A stretch of 34,018 nt of DNA, taken from NCBI GenBank assembly GCA_009885825.1, contig VFJY01000114.1:1-34018 (forward strand). The letters are read 5' to 3'. Source of the DNA: Rhodobiaceae bacterium. GTDB lineage: Bacteria; Pseudomonadota; Alphaproteobacteria; Rhizobiales; Aestuariivirgaceae. Of the stretch, positions 25,076 to 33,617 are shown one piece after another (position 1 is the stretch's first letter; each line of letters opens with the position of its first letter). The notes beneath the pieces are model-generated. The model searched no databases. It was not told the origin of the DNA and saw nothing but the letters and a program-made list of their open reading frames with translations. A program made the translations under genes and the position numbers.

Positions 25076-25834
25076 TCAAATGCGATTCGCAGCAAGCCTT
25101 ACGAATTTCACACAACAGGAAAACTCAGCATAGCGCCCTGCCCTGCGCCCCATGGCCTCGTCATCCTGGCCCCAGGTTTCAATCTGCCAGTCCTCATCAA
25201 CATTCGCCGCAGCCCAGGCTTTTTCGACGGAAACGCTATCGGCTGCAAGCATAATGGCCAGCAACGCGGAGCCGGTGAGGGTCGTGAGGTTGTGGACCGC
25301 TGTGAATGTGAAGGAATCAAGCGCAAGAACGTGTTTCTCGATAGCCGCAAGAGCCGCATTGGACTGGCGCATATGGGTCAATGTGCTGACTGTTGCAAAG
25401 CGGGCATCAAGCTCGCTTTCCGCCCAAGCGACAACCGGATCCCAGTGTTTTGTTTGCCTGATGACGAGGCCTTGCGGAGCTTCGGCCCGATAGCAAACCA
25501 TGTCGCTTCCGGCAAACTCGAGGATTTCGGCGGCGATGTTTGGTTTTTCCGCTGTCGCCCTGTCTATCGCGGTATTTGATAGCTTGGTTAGCGGCATGGC
25601 ATGAGGGTTTATGAACTCGCCCTGGGCTTCCCATTCCCCGGCAACGGCTGCAGCCAATGCGCTGTTAGGCAAAACCAATGGGGCTTTGAGGGGGGTTTTT
25701 ACGCCGCGTCCGTCCAGCGCGATGCCCAACTGGCGGGTCACGGAAACTTTCTTGTAAAAGCGTTTGGGTAACGGCCGCACAATGCGGTCGCGCGACAGGC
25801 GCTCAAATCTTTCGTCTTCGGTTTCGGCGGTCAT
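25076..25834 (-). CDS. ATP12-family F1-ATPase assembly chaperone
   Basis: A 252-residue member of the ATP12 family, which in mitochondria binds the F1 alpha subunit during ATP synthase assembly. The landmarks RFYKKVSVTRQLGIALDGRGVKTP, EWEAQGEFINPHAMPLTKLSNTAID, CYRAEAPQGLVIRQTKHWDPVVAW and HNLTTLTGSALLAIML are clear. In Alphaproteobacteria the role is inferred from the mitochondrial protein. The ATG overlaps the stop of the pseudouridine synthase gene (ATGA), so it is the last gene of a coupled series corA-crcB-rluC-ATP12. The tail CCVKFVRLAANRI is beyond the conserved core. Confidence 0.92.
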   Translation of the reverse strand: MTAETEDERFERLSRDRIVRPLPKRFYKKVSVTRQLGIALDGRGVKTPLKAPLVLPNSALAAAVAGEWEAQGEFINPHAMPLTKLSNTAIDRATAEKPNIAAEILEFAGSDMVCYRAEAPQGLVIRQTKHWDPVVAWAESELDARFATVSTLTHMRQSNAALAAIEKHVLALDSFTFTAVHNLTTLTGSALLAIMLAADSVSVEKAWAAANVDEDWQIETWGQDDEAMGRRAGRYAEFSCCVKFVRLAANRI

Positions 25835-26814
25835 TCGGCGTCAGGCTCATATTTGTCAGGGTCGAAGCCAAAGGCATTCCAGGTTTCGCGCATGTGGTCG
25901 GAGAGTTTGGCAGTGATATCAACGGCGCCCTCGCGGGGATGCGGGAAAATGATGCGGCGGGCGTGGAGATGGAGTTTCCGGGAAATGCCTTCCGGCATGT
26001 CCGCATTTCCCTCATATTTCTCGTCTCCCAGGATCGGGTGGCCGATATAGGCCATATGGGCGCGAAGCTGATGCTGGCGGCCAGTGACCGGCTTCAGCGA
26101 AACCCAGGCGGCGATCGGAGGCGCTTGGTCAGTGACCGAATAGTAGGTGATGGCATACTGGGCGTTGTCTTCATCTTTCCGGCCCGGCCGCACCCGGTCG
26201 CCATCCGGCCCCTGGGCTTTGATGAGCGGCACGTCAATGCGGCCCTGGGGCGGCTTGGGAACGCCCTTCACCACGGCCCAATAGGTTTTCTTGACAGCGC
26301 GGGTGGCAAAGAGTTTTCCCAGCGCCGAAGCAATCGAGCGGCGCTTGGCCACCACGATGACGCCCGAGGTGTCGCGGTCCAGCCGATGCACCAGCAGGGG
26401 CCGCTCGCCGGATTTTTTGGCCATGCCCATCAGAAGGCCATCGAGATGCAGAAAGGTTTTGCTGCCGCCCTGCACGGCAAAGCCCGCTGGCTTGTTGAGA
26501 ACATAGATATCCTTGTCCTCAAAAATGATCATGCTTTCGAAGAGTTCGGTTTCATCCCTGGTGAGTGGCTTCACATCGCCCTTGGGCGCATCGGCGGGGC
26601 GCGCATCAAACATCAGGGGTGGAATGCGAAGTTCTTGATCGGCTTGCAGCCTGGTGCCGGTTTTGGCGCGTCCTCCCTGCACCCGCACTTGCCCTGTGCG
26701 CGTCAACTTGTTCAGATAGGCGAATGTCACTTGCGGAAGGTGGATTTTGAACCAGCGATCCAGCCTTATGCCATCCTCATCAGGAGCCACGATGTAGCGT
26801 TTGACTTCAGTCAT
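25831..26814 (-). CDS. RluC/RluD-family 23S rRNA pseudouridine synthase
   Basis: Converts uridine to pseudouridine in rRNA; 327 residues. An N-terminal S4 RNA-binding domain (DGIRLDRWFKIHLPQVTFAYLNKLTRTGQVRVQGGRA) is followed by the catalytic domain with HRLDRDTSGVIVVAK (catalytic Asp in the RLD motif), KPVTGRQHQLRAHMAYIGHPILGD and a C-terminal LHLHARRIIFPHP. The exact uridines (RluC-type 955/2504/2580 or others) cannot be told from sequence. The ATG overlaps the crcB stop and the stop overlaps the ATP12 ATG, both as ATGA. Confidence 0.94.
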   Translation of the reverse strand: MTEVKRYIVAPDEDGIRLDRWFKIHLPQVTFAYLNKLTRTGQVRVQGGRAKTGTRLQADQELRIPPLMFDARPADAPKGDVKPLTRDETELFESMIIFEDKDIYVLNKPAGFAVQGGSKTFLHLDGLLMGMAKKSGERPLLVHRLDRDTSGVIVVAKRRSIASALGKLFATRAVKKTYWAVVKGVPKPPQGRIDVPLIKAQGPDGDRVRPGRKDEDNAQYAITYYSVTDQAPPIAAWVSLKPVTGRQHQLRAHMAYIGHPILGDEKYEGNADMPEGISRKLHLHARRIIFPHPREGAVDITAKLSDHMRETWNAFGFDPDKYEPDAE

Positions 26815-27191
26815 GATACGAGGCTGCGTACCAGATACAACCCTGCAAATACAGCGATTAGCGACAGGGCGACGGAGCCCGCGCCATAGGCCAGGGCCGG
26901 GCCAAAGGCTTTGCGTTCCACCAGTTGGGCAAAGTCGAAGGAGAAGGCGGAGAAGGTGGTGAAGCCGCCGAGAATGCCCGTGGTGAGAAAAGCGCGCGCC
27001 TCATTGCTCACATTCAATCTTGTCGCCATCAATGCCACGAGGACCCCCATGGCGAAACAGCCGACAACATTCACGATAAATGTATGCCACGGAAACTCTG
27101 AACCAAGCGCGCGGGCAGACCAGACATTCACGCCGTAACGCGCTGCGGAACCTATGGCTCCGCCTGCTGCAATCCATAGCACCAGCGGCAC
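26811..27191 (-). CDS. crcB: Fluoride ion channel CrcB/Fluc
   Basis: A small fluoride-specific channel that works as a dual-topology dimer; 126 residues, the expected length. Four hydrophobic segments are present with GGAIGSAARYGV, FIVNVVGCFAMG and the signature GGFTTFSAFSFD. I chose a GTG at 27191, which shares its G with the corA TAG stop (TAGTG) and gives the normal family length; an open frame continues upstream but covers corA. No fluoride riboswitch can be seen upstream; the gene is inside the corA operon. Confidence 0.92.
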   Translation of the reverse strand: MPLVLWIAAGGAIGSAARYGVNVWSARALGSEFPWHTFIVNVVGCFAMGVLVALMATRLNVSNEARAFLTTGILGGFTTFSAFSFDFAQLVERKAFGPALAYGAGSVALSLIAVFAGLYLVRSLVS

Positions 27192-28189
27192 TACAGCCAG
27201 CCCTTCTGCTTGAAATACAGCCACGGCAGGAAAGCTGACAGGACCATTAAGCCGATTGCGGCGGGGTAACCGTAGACCCATTCGAGCTCGGGCAGAAACC
27301 GGAAGTTCATGCCATAGATGCTGGCCACCAGCGTTGGCGGCAGGAACACCACGGCGGCAACGGAGAATATCTTGATGATGCCGTTCTGCTCGATGGCGCT
27401 CATGCCCAATACCGCATCGAGCAGGAAGCCAATTTTGCCGGACAGGAAGGTTGAGTGATCTGTCAGCGACTGAATATCGCGCTGCAAAACTTTCACGCGG
27501 GCGCGGTTGTCTTTCATTTCCTTTGTCAGGCGCATTTGGTCAATGATCGCCTGCATGAAGGTCACCATGCGGCCAATGGAGACAAGGCTTTCGCGCATCT
27601 TTGAATTGAAGTCGCCCTCTTCGCCAATTTTCTCAAGCAAGTCGGACAGGTTTACGGGCTTCTTGCGAATCCGCTTTCCAGACGGCGTTCGCGCAGAGTG
27701 AAAGGTGTTACGCGACGTATCCTCGACGATGACACCGACCCGCTCCAGGTGGTCGGCGGCACGGTCAACCACAGCTTCCACCAGGCTGATGAATATGCCC
27801 CAGCCGGTCATGGCCGTGGTTTGCGGCTTCATGGCGCGGTGGACATAGGCGGGGAATGCCTGGGGGTGGTGATAACGGATGGTAATGAGCTGGTTGCCCT
27901 TGATGATGAAGGTGACGGGGGACGATTCCGGCCTGTCATTTTCGCCCCGCCTTATCAGGTTGGCGGTCATGAAGGCAGCGCCATCCTCCTGGTAAAGCCG
28001 GCTCGAGGCTTCAATCTCGGCCAGTTCTTCGCGGGTTGGAATATCTATCTGCAAGGCTGCTTCGACAGCTTTTTCCTCTTCTGCCATCGGCTCCACCATG
28101 TCCAGCCAGACAACGCCTTCCGGCACTGCGCCAGCGGTCGCCAGAAATTCAGTCAAACAGCCCTTGTCAGTGCCATAGGCAGAAAGCAT
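27191..28189 (-). CDS. CorA-family magnesium/divalent-cation transporter
   Basis: A 332-residue transporter: large N-terminal cytoplasmic domain, a long helix (residues about 200-265, LLEKIGEEGDFNSKMRESL...), and two membrane helices at the end, the first followed by the selectivity motif YGMNF. The last residues KQKGWL are cytoplasmic. The C-terminus fits the CorA/ZntB group; an ion other than magnesium is possible. It starts the coupled set corA-crcB-rluC-ATP12 on the minus strand. The 80 nt upstream carry no gene. Confidence 0.93.
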   Translation of the reverse strand: MLSAYGTDKGCLTEFLATAGAVPEGVVWLDMVEPMAEEEKAVEAALQIDIPTREELAEIEASSRLYQEDGAAFMTANLIRRGENDRPESSPVTFIIKGNQLITIRYHHPQAFPAYVHRAMKPQTTAMTGWGIFISLVEAVVDRAADHLERVGVIVEDTSRNTFHSARTPSGKRIRKKPVNLSDLLEKIGEEGDFNSKMRESLVSIGRMVTFMQAIIDQMRLTKEMKDNRARVKVLQRDIQSLTDHSTFLSGKIGFLLDAVLGMSAIEQNGIIKIFSVAAVVFLPPTLVASIYGMNFRFLPELEWVYGYPAAIGLMVLSAFLPWLYFKQKGWL

Positions 28190-28269
28190 TTCGTTACTCT
28201 CGATTCCACTTCAAAACCACCTTGCCCAATTAAATCGATGGGATCAACCTTTGGCGATGGATGCCTCTT

Positions 28270-28842
28270 TCAATCGCAACAGCCGCTAAGCTGGCGTCCA
28301 TCGGGCAGGCGTAGCTGCACCGCATAGGGATAAATATTGTCCGACATGCCGTCGCTGCAGGATCCGGCCTTTATTGCCGCTTTGCCACCCGCATCCAGAA
28401 GCATGGAGGCGTTGCGTCCAGCGCGGCTAAACTCACGGACTGTGAAATCCTGTGGCGCTCCATCAGGTTCGGAATAGGTGGCGCTATCCGTGGTGTTGAT
28501 GACGATGGTCCAGAAAGGCTCGGTGCCGGAGCATGATATGGGCAGTTGCAAGCTGGCTGCGGCAGCGGCGAGCTTGAGATAGCGCGTATGAACCCAGCCA
28601 TCGGGGGTTTGTGGATCGTACCTGCCGGCAAGCGCCCAGTTGCCTTTTCGGCGATAGATGCGAATGCCACTTTCTCCTGGGCGATACTCACCGGCTTTCG
28701 GAGCCGAAGCGCTGGGGCCCTTTCGAATATTGAGCACGTCGTCGGCGCTGACGCCTGTCACCTCATAGGTGTCTTCGGCATATGCGCTGCTCAGCCCGAG
28801 GGAAAAAAACATCACAGCGATGATGATCAAACGAGCAATCAT
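28270..28842 (-). CDS. Exported SH3b-domain protein with COG3650-like C-terminal part
   Basis: A 190-residue exported protein. A signal peptide (MIARLIIIAVMFFSLGLSSA, cleavage near AYA-ED) is followed by a bacterial SH3-like domain (VSADDVLNIRKGPSASAPKAGEYRPG...GWVHTRYLKL, residues 28-92). The second part (SCSGTEPFWTIVI ... AGSCSDGMSDNIYPYAVQL ... LSGCCD) matches a COG3650-like domain with paired cysteines. A role in the cell envelope is plausible, not proven. GAGG lies in the tdh stop region (TTGAGG), 9 nt before the ATG, so it probably follows kbl and tdh in one transcript. Confidence 0.85.
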   Translation of the reverse strand: MIARLIIIAVMFFSLGLSSAYAEDTYEVTGVSADDVLNIRKGPSASAPKAGEYRPGESGIRIYRRKGNWALAGRYDPQTPDGWVHTRYLKLAAAAASLQLPISCSGTEPFWTIVINTTDSATYSEPDGAPQDFTVREFSRAGRNASMLLDAGGKAAIKAGSCSDGMSDNIYPYAVQLRLPDGRQLSGCCD

Positions 28843-28851
28843 GACAATTCC

Positions 28852-29877
28852 TCAACCCCAATCCAGAACCACTTTGCCGCAACTTCCTTGTTTCATCAAG
28901 GCGAACCCTTGCGCGAAGTCTGCGGCCTTCATGCGGTGGGTGATCACTTTTCGCACATCGAGGCCTGATTGCAGCATGGCAATCATCTTGTACCAGGTTT
29001 CAAACATCTCGCGGCCATAGATGCCCTTGATGGTGAGGGATTTGAAAATGACACGGTTCCAGTCCACCGGCACGGGGCTGGACGGAATGCCGAGCATGGC
29101 GATCTTGCCGCCGGTAATGATGTGATCGGTCATCTGGTCAAAGGCCTTGGGCGCACCCGACATTTCAAGGCCCACATCAAAGCCCTCGCGCATGCCGATG
29201 CGCTGCATGACGGATTTCAAATCTTCCTTCGAGACATTCACCGTGACGGCGTCTGCCACCTGATTGCAAAGTTCGAGACGGTAATCATTGATATCCGTAA
29301 TCACGATATGGCGGGCGCCGACGTGGCGGCAGACGGCGGCGGCCATGATGCCGATGGGGCCTGCACCTGTGATCAAAACATCTTCGCCAACAAGATCGTA
29401 ACTAAGTGCTGTGTGCACTGCATTGCCAAGGGGATCGAGAATGGCTCCAATCTCATCATCTATTTCGGGCGGCAGGTGAATGGCGTTGAAGGCTGGCAGT
29501 TTCAAGTATTCCGCGAATGCGCCTGGCACATTGACGCCGACGCCTTTGGTTTCAGGATCGAGGTGAAAGTGCCCAGCCCTTGCCATGCGGCTCTTCATGC
29601 CGATCAGGTGGCCCTCGCCGGAGACGCGGTCGCCCACCTTCACGGTGCGCACATGGCTGCCGATTTCGGTGACCACGCCGGCATATTCATGGCCCACCAC
29701 CATGGGGACCGGGATCGTCTTTTGCGCCCATTCATCCCACTTCCAGATGTGCAAATCAGTGCCGCAAATGCCGGTCTTGGCCACCTTGATCAAAATATCA
29801 TCGGGGCCGATCTGGGGAATGGGTTCATCCCGGAGAACCAGGCCTTCCCTGGCTTCCGCCTTGACCAGCGCCCGCAT
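28852..29877 (-). CDS. tdh: L-threonine 3-dehydrogenase
   Basis: Zinc-dependent medium-chain dehydrogenase that oxidises L-threonine to 2-amino-3-ketobutyrate, the substrate of Kbl; 341 residues, matching the E. coli protein. Catalytic zinc ligands C38 and the GHEYAG pair H63/E64 are present, and the NAD-binding [10 protein letters not shown]. The four structural-zinc cysteines of the E. coli enzyme (93, 96, 99, 107) are absent: the lobe reads [20 protein letters not shown]. This fits my recollection of alphaproteobacterial Tdh proteins. The ATG overlaps the kbl stop by one base (TGATG). Confidence 0.94.
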   Translation of the reverse strand: MRALVKAEAREGLVLRDEPIPQIGPDDILIKVAKTGICGTDLHIWKWDEWAQKTIPVPMVVGHEYAGVVTEIGSHVRTVKVGDRVSGEGHLIGMKSRMARAGHFHLDPETKGVGVNVPGAFAEYLKLPAFNAIHLPPEIDDEIGAILDPLGNAVHTALSYDLVGEDVLITGAGPIGIMAAAVCRHVGARHIVITDINDYRLELCNQVADAVTVNVSKEDLKSVMQRIGMREGFDVGLEMSGAPKAFDQMTDHIITGGKIAMLGIPSSPVPVDWNRVIFKSLTIKGIYGREMFETWYKMIAMLQSGLDVRKVITHRMKAADFAQGFALMKQGSCGKVVLDWG

Positions 29878-31061
29878 CAGATCACTCCCAATTCTTTGCC
29901 AACCGCCGTGAAGGCCACGATGGCGGTATCAATATCGGCTGATGAATGGGCGGCCGACATCTGCGTTCTGATACGGGCCTTTCCCTGTGGCACCACGGGG
30001 AAGAAGAATCCGGTGACATAAATCCCGCGTTGATAAAGCATTGAGGCCATGTCTTGCGCCAATTTCGCTTCGCCCAGCATGACAGGAATGATCGGGTGTT
30101 CACCGGCCAGCAGATTGAATCCCGCCTTTGTCATGCCAGCGCGAAAGTGCCGGGCGTTTTCAAAGAGGCGTCTGCGAAGATCATCCCCCTGCTCCGCCAG
30201 ATCAATGGCCATAATGGAGGCCGCAACAATGGGTGGCGGCAAGGCGTTGGAAAACAGATAGGGCCTGGAGCGCTGGCGCATGAGATCAACAATGGGTTTT
30301 GCCGCCGCGATGAAGCCACCCGCCGATCCGCCCAAGGCCTTTCCCAATGTTCCTGTGAGAATATCAACCTTGATGCCAGCCCGCGCTGGCGTTCCCCTGC
30401 CTTGCGGGCCAATGAAGCCGGTGGCGTGGCAATCATCCACCATGATCAGGGCATCGTATCGGTCGGCCAGATTGCGGATTTCAACGAGATTGGCGAAATA
30501 GCCATCCATGGAAAACACGCCATCCGTGACAATCACAATGCGGCGCCGGCTTTCGGATTTGGCTTTTTTCAGCTGGACTTCAAGATCGCCCATATCGCCA
30601 TTGGCAAAGCGATAGCGCGCCGCCTTGCTCAGGCGAATGCCATCGATGATTGAAGCGTGATTGAGCGCGTCCGAAATGATGGCATCCTGTTCACCGAACA
30701 GGGGTTCAAACACCCCGCCGTTGGCGTCAAAGCAAGCGGCATAGAGGATTGCATCCTCCATCTGCGCATAGTCCGCGATGCGGGCCTCAAGCTTCGCGTG
30801 GAGGTCAGATGTGCCGCAAATGAAACGCACCGAGGCCATGCCCAATCCATGACTGTCCAATGCTCCCTTGGCCGCTTCGATGAGCGCCGGGTGATCAGCC
30901 AGCCCCAAATAGTTGTTCGCGCAGAAATTGAGAACCTGCCTGCGACCCTCGACCTCAATATGCGCGCTTTGCGGCGACAGGATTGGCCGCTCGGTTTTCC
31001 ACAGGGACACCACGCGGATGGCGTCGAGTTCGGATGTGATGTCGGCGAGGACCGATGACAT
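29877..31061 (-). CDS. kbl: 2-amino-3-ketobutyrate coenzyme A ligase (glycine C-acetyltransferase)
   Basis: PLP enzyme of the alpha-oxoamine synthase family that cleaves 2-amino-3-ketobutyrate to glycine and acetyl-CoA; 394 residues, as expected. Characteristic segments are [63 protein letters not shown] and the PLP lysine in GTLGKALGG. With tdh it completes the two-step threonine-to-glycine route. AAGGA precedes the ATG. It diverges from trmFO across 56 nt. Confidence 0.96.
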   Translation of the reverse strand: MSSVLADITSELDAIRVVSLWKTERPILSPQSAHIEVEGRRQVLNFCANNYLGLADHPALIEAAKGALDSHGLGMASVRFICGTSDLHAKLEARIADYAQMEDAILYAACFDANGGVFEPLFGEQDAIISDALNHASIIDGIRLSKAARYRFANGDMGDLEVQLKKAKSESRRRIVIVTDGVFSMDGYFANLVEIRNLADRYDALIMVDDCHATGFIGPQGRGTPARAGIKVDILTGTLGKALGGSAGGFIAAAKPIVDLMRQRSRPYLFSNALPPPIVAASIMAIDLAEQGDDLRRRLFENARHFRAGMTKAGFNLLAGEHPIIPVMLGEAKLAQDMASMLYQRGIYVTGFFFPVVPQGKARIRTQMSAAHSSADIDTAIVAFTAVGKELGVI

Positions 31062-31117
31062 GGTGGCATTCCTTCGACAGTTTGTTTCACTCCTTACCTT
31101 ATGCTATTGGCCCCGTC

Positions 31118-32524
31118 ATGATAAAACCTGTTCATATTATTGGCGCTGGCATGGCGGGCTCCGAGGCTGCCTGGCAGATCGCCCAGGCGGGGGTTCCCGT
31201 GGTGCTGCACGAGATGCGGCCCGGCGTTGGCACGGATGCCCACAAGACCGGGGGCTTTGCCGAGCTGGTTTGCTCCAACTCATTTCGCTCGGATGACGGG
31301 GACCAGAACGCGGTTGGCCTCTTGCATTGGGAAATGCGGGCGGCGGGATCGCTCACTATGGCGACAGCCGACAAACATCAGGTTCCCGCTGGCGGGGCAC
31401 TGGCGGTGGACCGGGATGGGTTTTCAGATGAAGTGACGCGCGCGTTGAAGACGCACCCGCTGGTGCGTGTTGAGTATGACGAGATCGCCACTCTGCCATC
31501 AGAGGGTTGGGACAACGTGATCGTGGCGACGGGGCCTTTGACGTCCCCTGCCCTGGCCACGACCATTCGCAATCTCACGGGCGAAGCTGATCTGGCTTTC
31601 TTTGATGCGATTGCGCCTATTGTTCATCGCGAGTCAATCGACATGGAAAAGGCCTGGTATCAGTCGCGTTATGACAAGGTTGGCCCCGGTGGCAATGGCA
31701 GGGACTATATCAACTGCCCGATGGACCGGGCGCAATATGAGGCCTTTGTGCAGGCCTTGCTTGATGGCGAGAAGACCGATTTCAAGGAATGGGAAAAGAC
31801 GACGCCCTATTTCAGCGGCTGCCTGCCCATCGAAGTGATGGCGGAGAGCGGGCCGGAAACCTTGCGCCACGGGCCGATGAAGCCGCGCGGGTTGACGAAT
31901 GCGCATGATCCAATGGTGAAAGCCTATGCGGTTGTGCAGCTGCGGCAGGACAACAAACTGGGCACGCTCTACAACATGGTGGGGTTTCAGACGAAATTAA
32001 AATACGCCGATCAGGTGCGCGTGTTCAAAACCATTCCGGGACTGGAAAATGCGGAGTTTGCGCGGCTTGGCGGATTGCACCGCAACACGTTTCTCAATAG
32101 CCCCAAGGTGCTAGATGAGCAGCTGAGGCTAAGGGCTTGTTCGCGCTTGCGTTTTGCCGGACAGATTACGGGTGTTGAAGGTTATGTGGAAAGTGCTGCC
32201 ATGGGGCTGATGGCGGGGCGGATGGCCGCGGCGGAGCGATTGGGGAAAGTATTCTCAGTTCCGCCTGCGACGACTGCCCATGGCGCGCTGATCAATCACA
32301 TCACCGGTGGGCATATTGAAATTACCGACAAGGGATCAGGTTCATTTCAACCGATGAATGTGAACTTCGGGTTGTTCCCGCCTGTTAATGCGCCCAAGCG
32401 AGCTGAGGGAAAGCGGCTGGACCACAGCGAAAAAGCGGTCGCGCGGAAGCGTGCTTACACATCGCGGGCGAAAACGGATTTTGCGGCCTGGCTTGGCGGG
32501 AACGTGGCAATTGCGGCGGAGTGA
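31118..32524 (+). CDS. trmFO: Methylenetetrahydrofolate-tRNA-(uracil-5-)-methyltransferase TrmFO
   Basis: Flavoenzyme that makes m5U54 in the T-loop of tRNAs using methylenetetrahydrofolate; 468 residues. The FAD-binding start [33 protein letters not shown] (with the conserved Cys) and [16 protein letters not shown] (second Cys) are all family landmarks, and EYVESAAMG-like [17 protein letters not shown] closes the FAD site. The ATG at 31118 directly starts the conserved sequence; Shine-Dalgarno is weak. TrmFO in place of TrmA is a feature of Alphaproteobacteria and Firmicutes. It diverges from kbl and converges with the squalene-synthase-like gene. Confidence 0.95.
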   Translation: MIKPVHIIGAGMAGSEAAWQIAQAGVPVVLHEMRPGVGTDAHKTGGFAELVCSNSFRSDDGDQNAVGLLHWEMRAAGSLTMATADKHQVPAGGALAVDRDGFSDEVTRALKTHPLVRVEYDEIATLPSEGWDNVIVATGPLTSPALATTIRNLTGEADLAFFDAIAPIVHRESIDMEKAWYQSRYDKVGPGGNGRDYINCPMDRAQYEAFVQALLDGEKTDFKEWEKTTPYFSGCLPIEVMAESGPETLRHGPMKPRGLTNAHDPMVKAYAVVQLRQDNKLGTLYNMVGFQTKLKYADQVRVFKTIPGLENAEFARLGGLHRNTFLNSPKVLDEQLRLRACSRLRFAGQITGVEGYVESAAMGLMAGRMAAAERLGKVFSVPPATTAHGALINHITGGHIEITDKGSGSFQPMNVNFGLFPPVNAPKRAEGKRLDHSEKAVARKRAYTSRAKTDFAAWLGGNVAIAAE

Positions 32525-32566
32525 TTGAGCGCCCCATTCCGTCATTCCGGCGTTGTGGGAGCTCAA
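32525..32566. terminator. Possible bidirectional terminator between trmFO and the squalene-synthase-like gene
   Basis: TTGAGC (32525-32530) and GCTCAA (32561-32566) pair perfectly, followed inward by CCC/GGG after one mismatch. The stem occupies the 38 nt between the two stop codons and extends 4 nt into the facing gene. No long T-run follows, so function is inferred from position. Confidence 0.4.
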
Positions 32567-33243
32567 AACCTGTTATTTCTCGCTGCCCGCCACAGCGTAA
32601 TCTGGCGGCGGAATTGTGATGTTGTGGGGTGGTCAAGATATAGCTCCGTAAGGCTTGCGGGCAGAAAAGCTGGCAGGGCCAATGGGGGAATACTTATGGC
32701 GCGGGCTTCGGCGAGGCGTTTACGGGCGTGGGCTTTGAGATCAATGTCTTGGGGCGCGCGTTGGTCAGGCAGCATTTTTGCCACGCCGAACGCTACGCCT
32801 GCAAGGCCTGCCGCTTCAGGGGCTGAACTCCCGAGTATCAGGCATGCCATCTGGATCAACGCGGATGAGGTTTCACCGAGGTAGCCCTCGAGATCGTTGA
32901 GGCTGGGAAATGGATCATCGTAGAGATCAAGTTCGTGGGCGATGATGAGGCCGCTCAGGGGTTGCTTTGGAAGATTGGCGGCTTCGATCGCGCGGGCCAA
33001 GGCCTGGGCCACGGGATGATCTTGTGTTGTCCCGGCATAGATTCCTTCAATTGTGTCCAGCCACCATTGCTGGCGCACGAGGCCAATTTGGGGTTCGCTG
33101 ACGCTTTCTCGAATACGGGTGATTTCGATGTTGAAGGCATAGAGCGCCAAGAGCTGAGGCCGCTTTGCGGCGGGCGCATAGAGGCAGCTCAGGTAGCGGT
33201 CCTTGTCGGCTTTGGCCACCAGTTCCTGGCAATGATCAATCAT
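32563..33243 (-). CDS. Squalene/phytoene synthase-like protein (NDUFAF6-like, likely non-catalytic)
   Basis: A 226-residue protein with the all-helical trans-isoprenyl synthase fold; active family members have about 280 or more residues. The N-terminus RYLSCLYAPAAKRPQLLALYAFNIEITRIRESV aligns with the first aspartate-rich region of phytoene/squalene synthases, but the DxxxD aspartates are replaced (YAFNIEITRIRE), and no second DxxxD is visible near GVAFGVAKMLPDQR. It should not make isoprenoids. This matches the NDUFAF6 (C8orf38) group, a complex I assembly factor in mitochondria. The ATG overlaps the stop of the Mth938-like gene (ATGA). Confidence 0.85.
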   Translation of the reverse strand: MIDHCQELVAKADKDRYLSCLYAPAAKRPQLLALYAFNIEITRIRESVSEPQIGLVRQQWWLDTIEGIYAGTTQDHPVAQALARAIEAANLPKQPLSGLIIAHELDLYDDPFPSLNDLEGYLGETSSALIQMACLILGSSAPEAAGLAGVAFGVAKMLPDQRAPQDIDLKAHARKRLAEARAISIPPLALPAFLPASLTELYLDHPTTSQFRRQITLWRAARNNRF

Positions 33244-33617
33244 GTGGCATTCTGCACGGCGATGAAGGCGGCGGCCACCTTGCGTTTTTCGGCGAGCAGC
33301 ACGCCATAGGTGCGGACGGCTGAACCGGTGCTCATGAAATCAATTGGCAAATTTTGCCTGGCGAAATATTCGATGATGGATTTGGGTGGTCTTGCCATTG
33401 CCTCACCCGTTCCAAGCAGGAGGAAGCCGATGTCTTTGGTTTCACTTATAGCGAGCGCGAAATCTTCTGGCTTAAGCGACGCGAGATCAGTCACATCCCA
33501 GGCATACATGCCGCTCGGAATGACCAGCAGGGAACCCAGGTGCGACATGCCCGCAAAGCGGAAGCCGCCATTGCCATATGCATCAATAAGCGCGCGTTGC
33601 GGAAAGTGCAGGCTCAA
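33240..33617 (-). CDS. Mth938-like domain protein (NDUFAF3-like)
   Basis: A 125-residue single-domain protein of the Mth938/DUF498 family ([30 protein letters not shown] at the start; FLLLGTG and [28 protein letters not shown] at the end). The mitochondrial relative NDUFAF3 assists complex I assembly. The start is a TTG at 33617, overlapping the secF stop by 4 nt (TTGA); the first in-frame ATG would remove conserved residues. It is coupled to both neighbours, which links a membrane-protein translocation component with two respiratory-assembly-factor homologues. Confidence 0.9.
   Translation of the reverse strand: MSLHFPQRALIDAYGNGGFRFAGMSHLGSLLVIPSGMYAWDVTDLASLKPEDFALAISETKDIGFLLLGTGEAMARPPKSIIEYFARQNLPIDFMSTGSAVRTYGVLLAEKRKVAAAFIAVQNAT

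Noticed and set aside
25894-26889. 331-codon plus-strand open frame opposite the pseudouridine synthase gene
   Set aside because: It mirrors a well-recognised gene on the other strand, and its composition is that of a shadow frame.
28190-28269. GGCGATGG sequence upstream of corA-crcB suggesting a fluoride riboswitch
   Set aside because: The motif lies on the plus strand, opposite to the transcript, and the remaining conserved positions of the crcB motif are absent.
28852-29877. Deletion of the structural zinc lobe in Tdh from an assembly error
   Set aside because: The lobe keeps its full length and reading frame, with both flanking motifs (SGEGH and GVGVN) intact, so substitution is the better explanation.
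28969-30021. Long plus-strand open frame (350 codons) opposite tdh
   Set aside because: It is fully antisense to tdh, His-, Ala- and Gly-rich as expected for the complement of a coding frame, and has no family motif or ribosome binding site.
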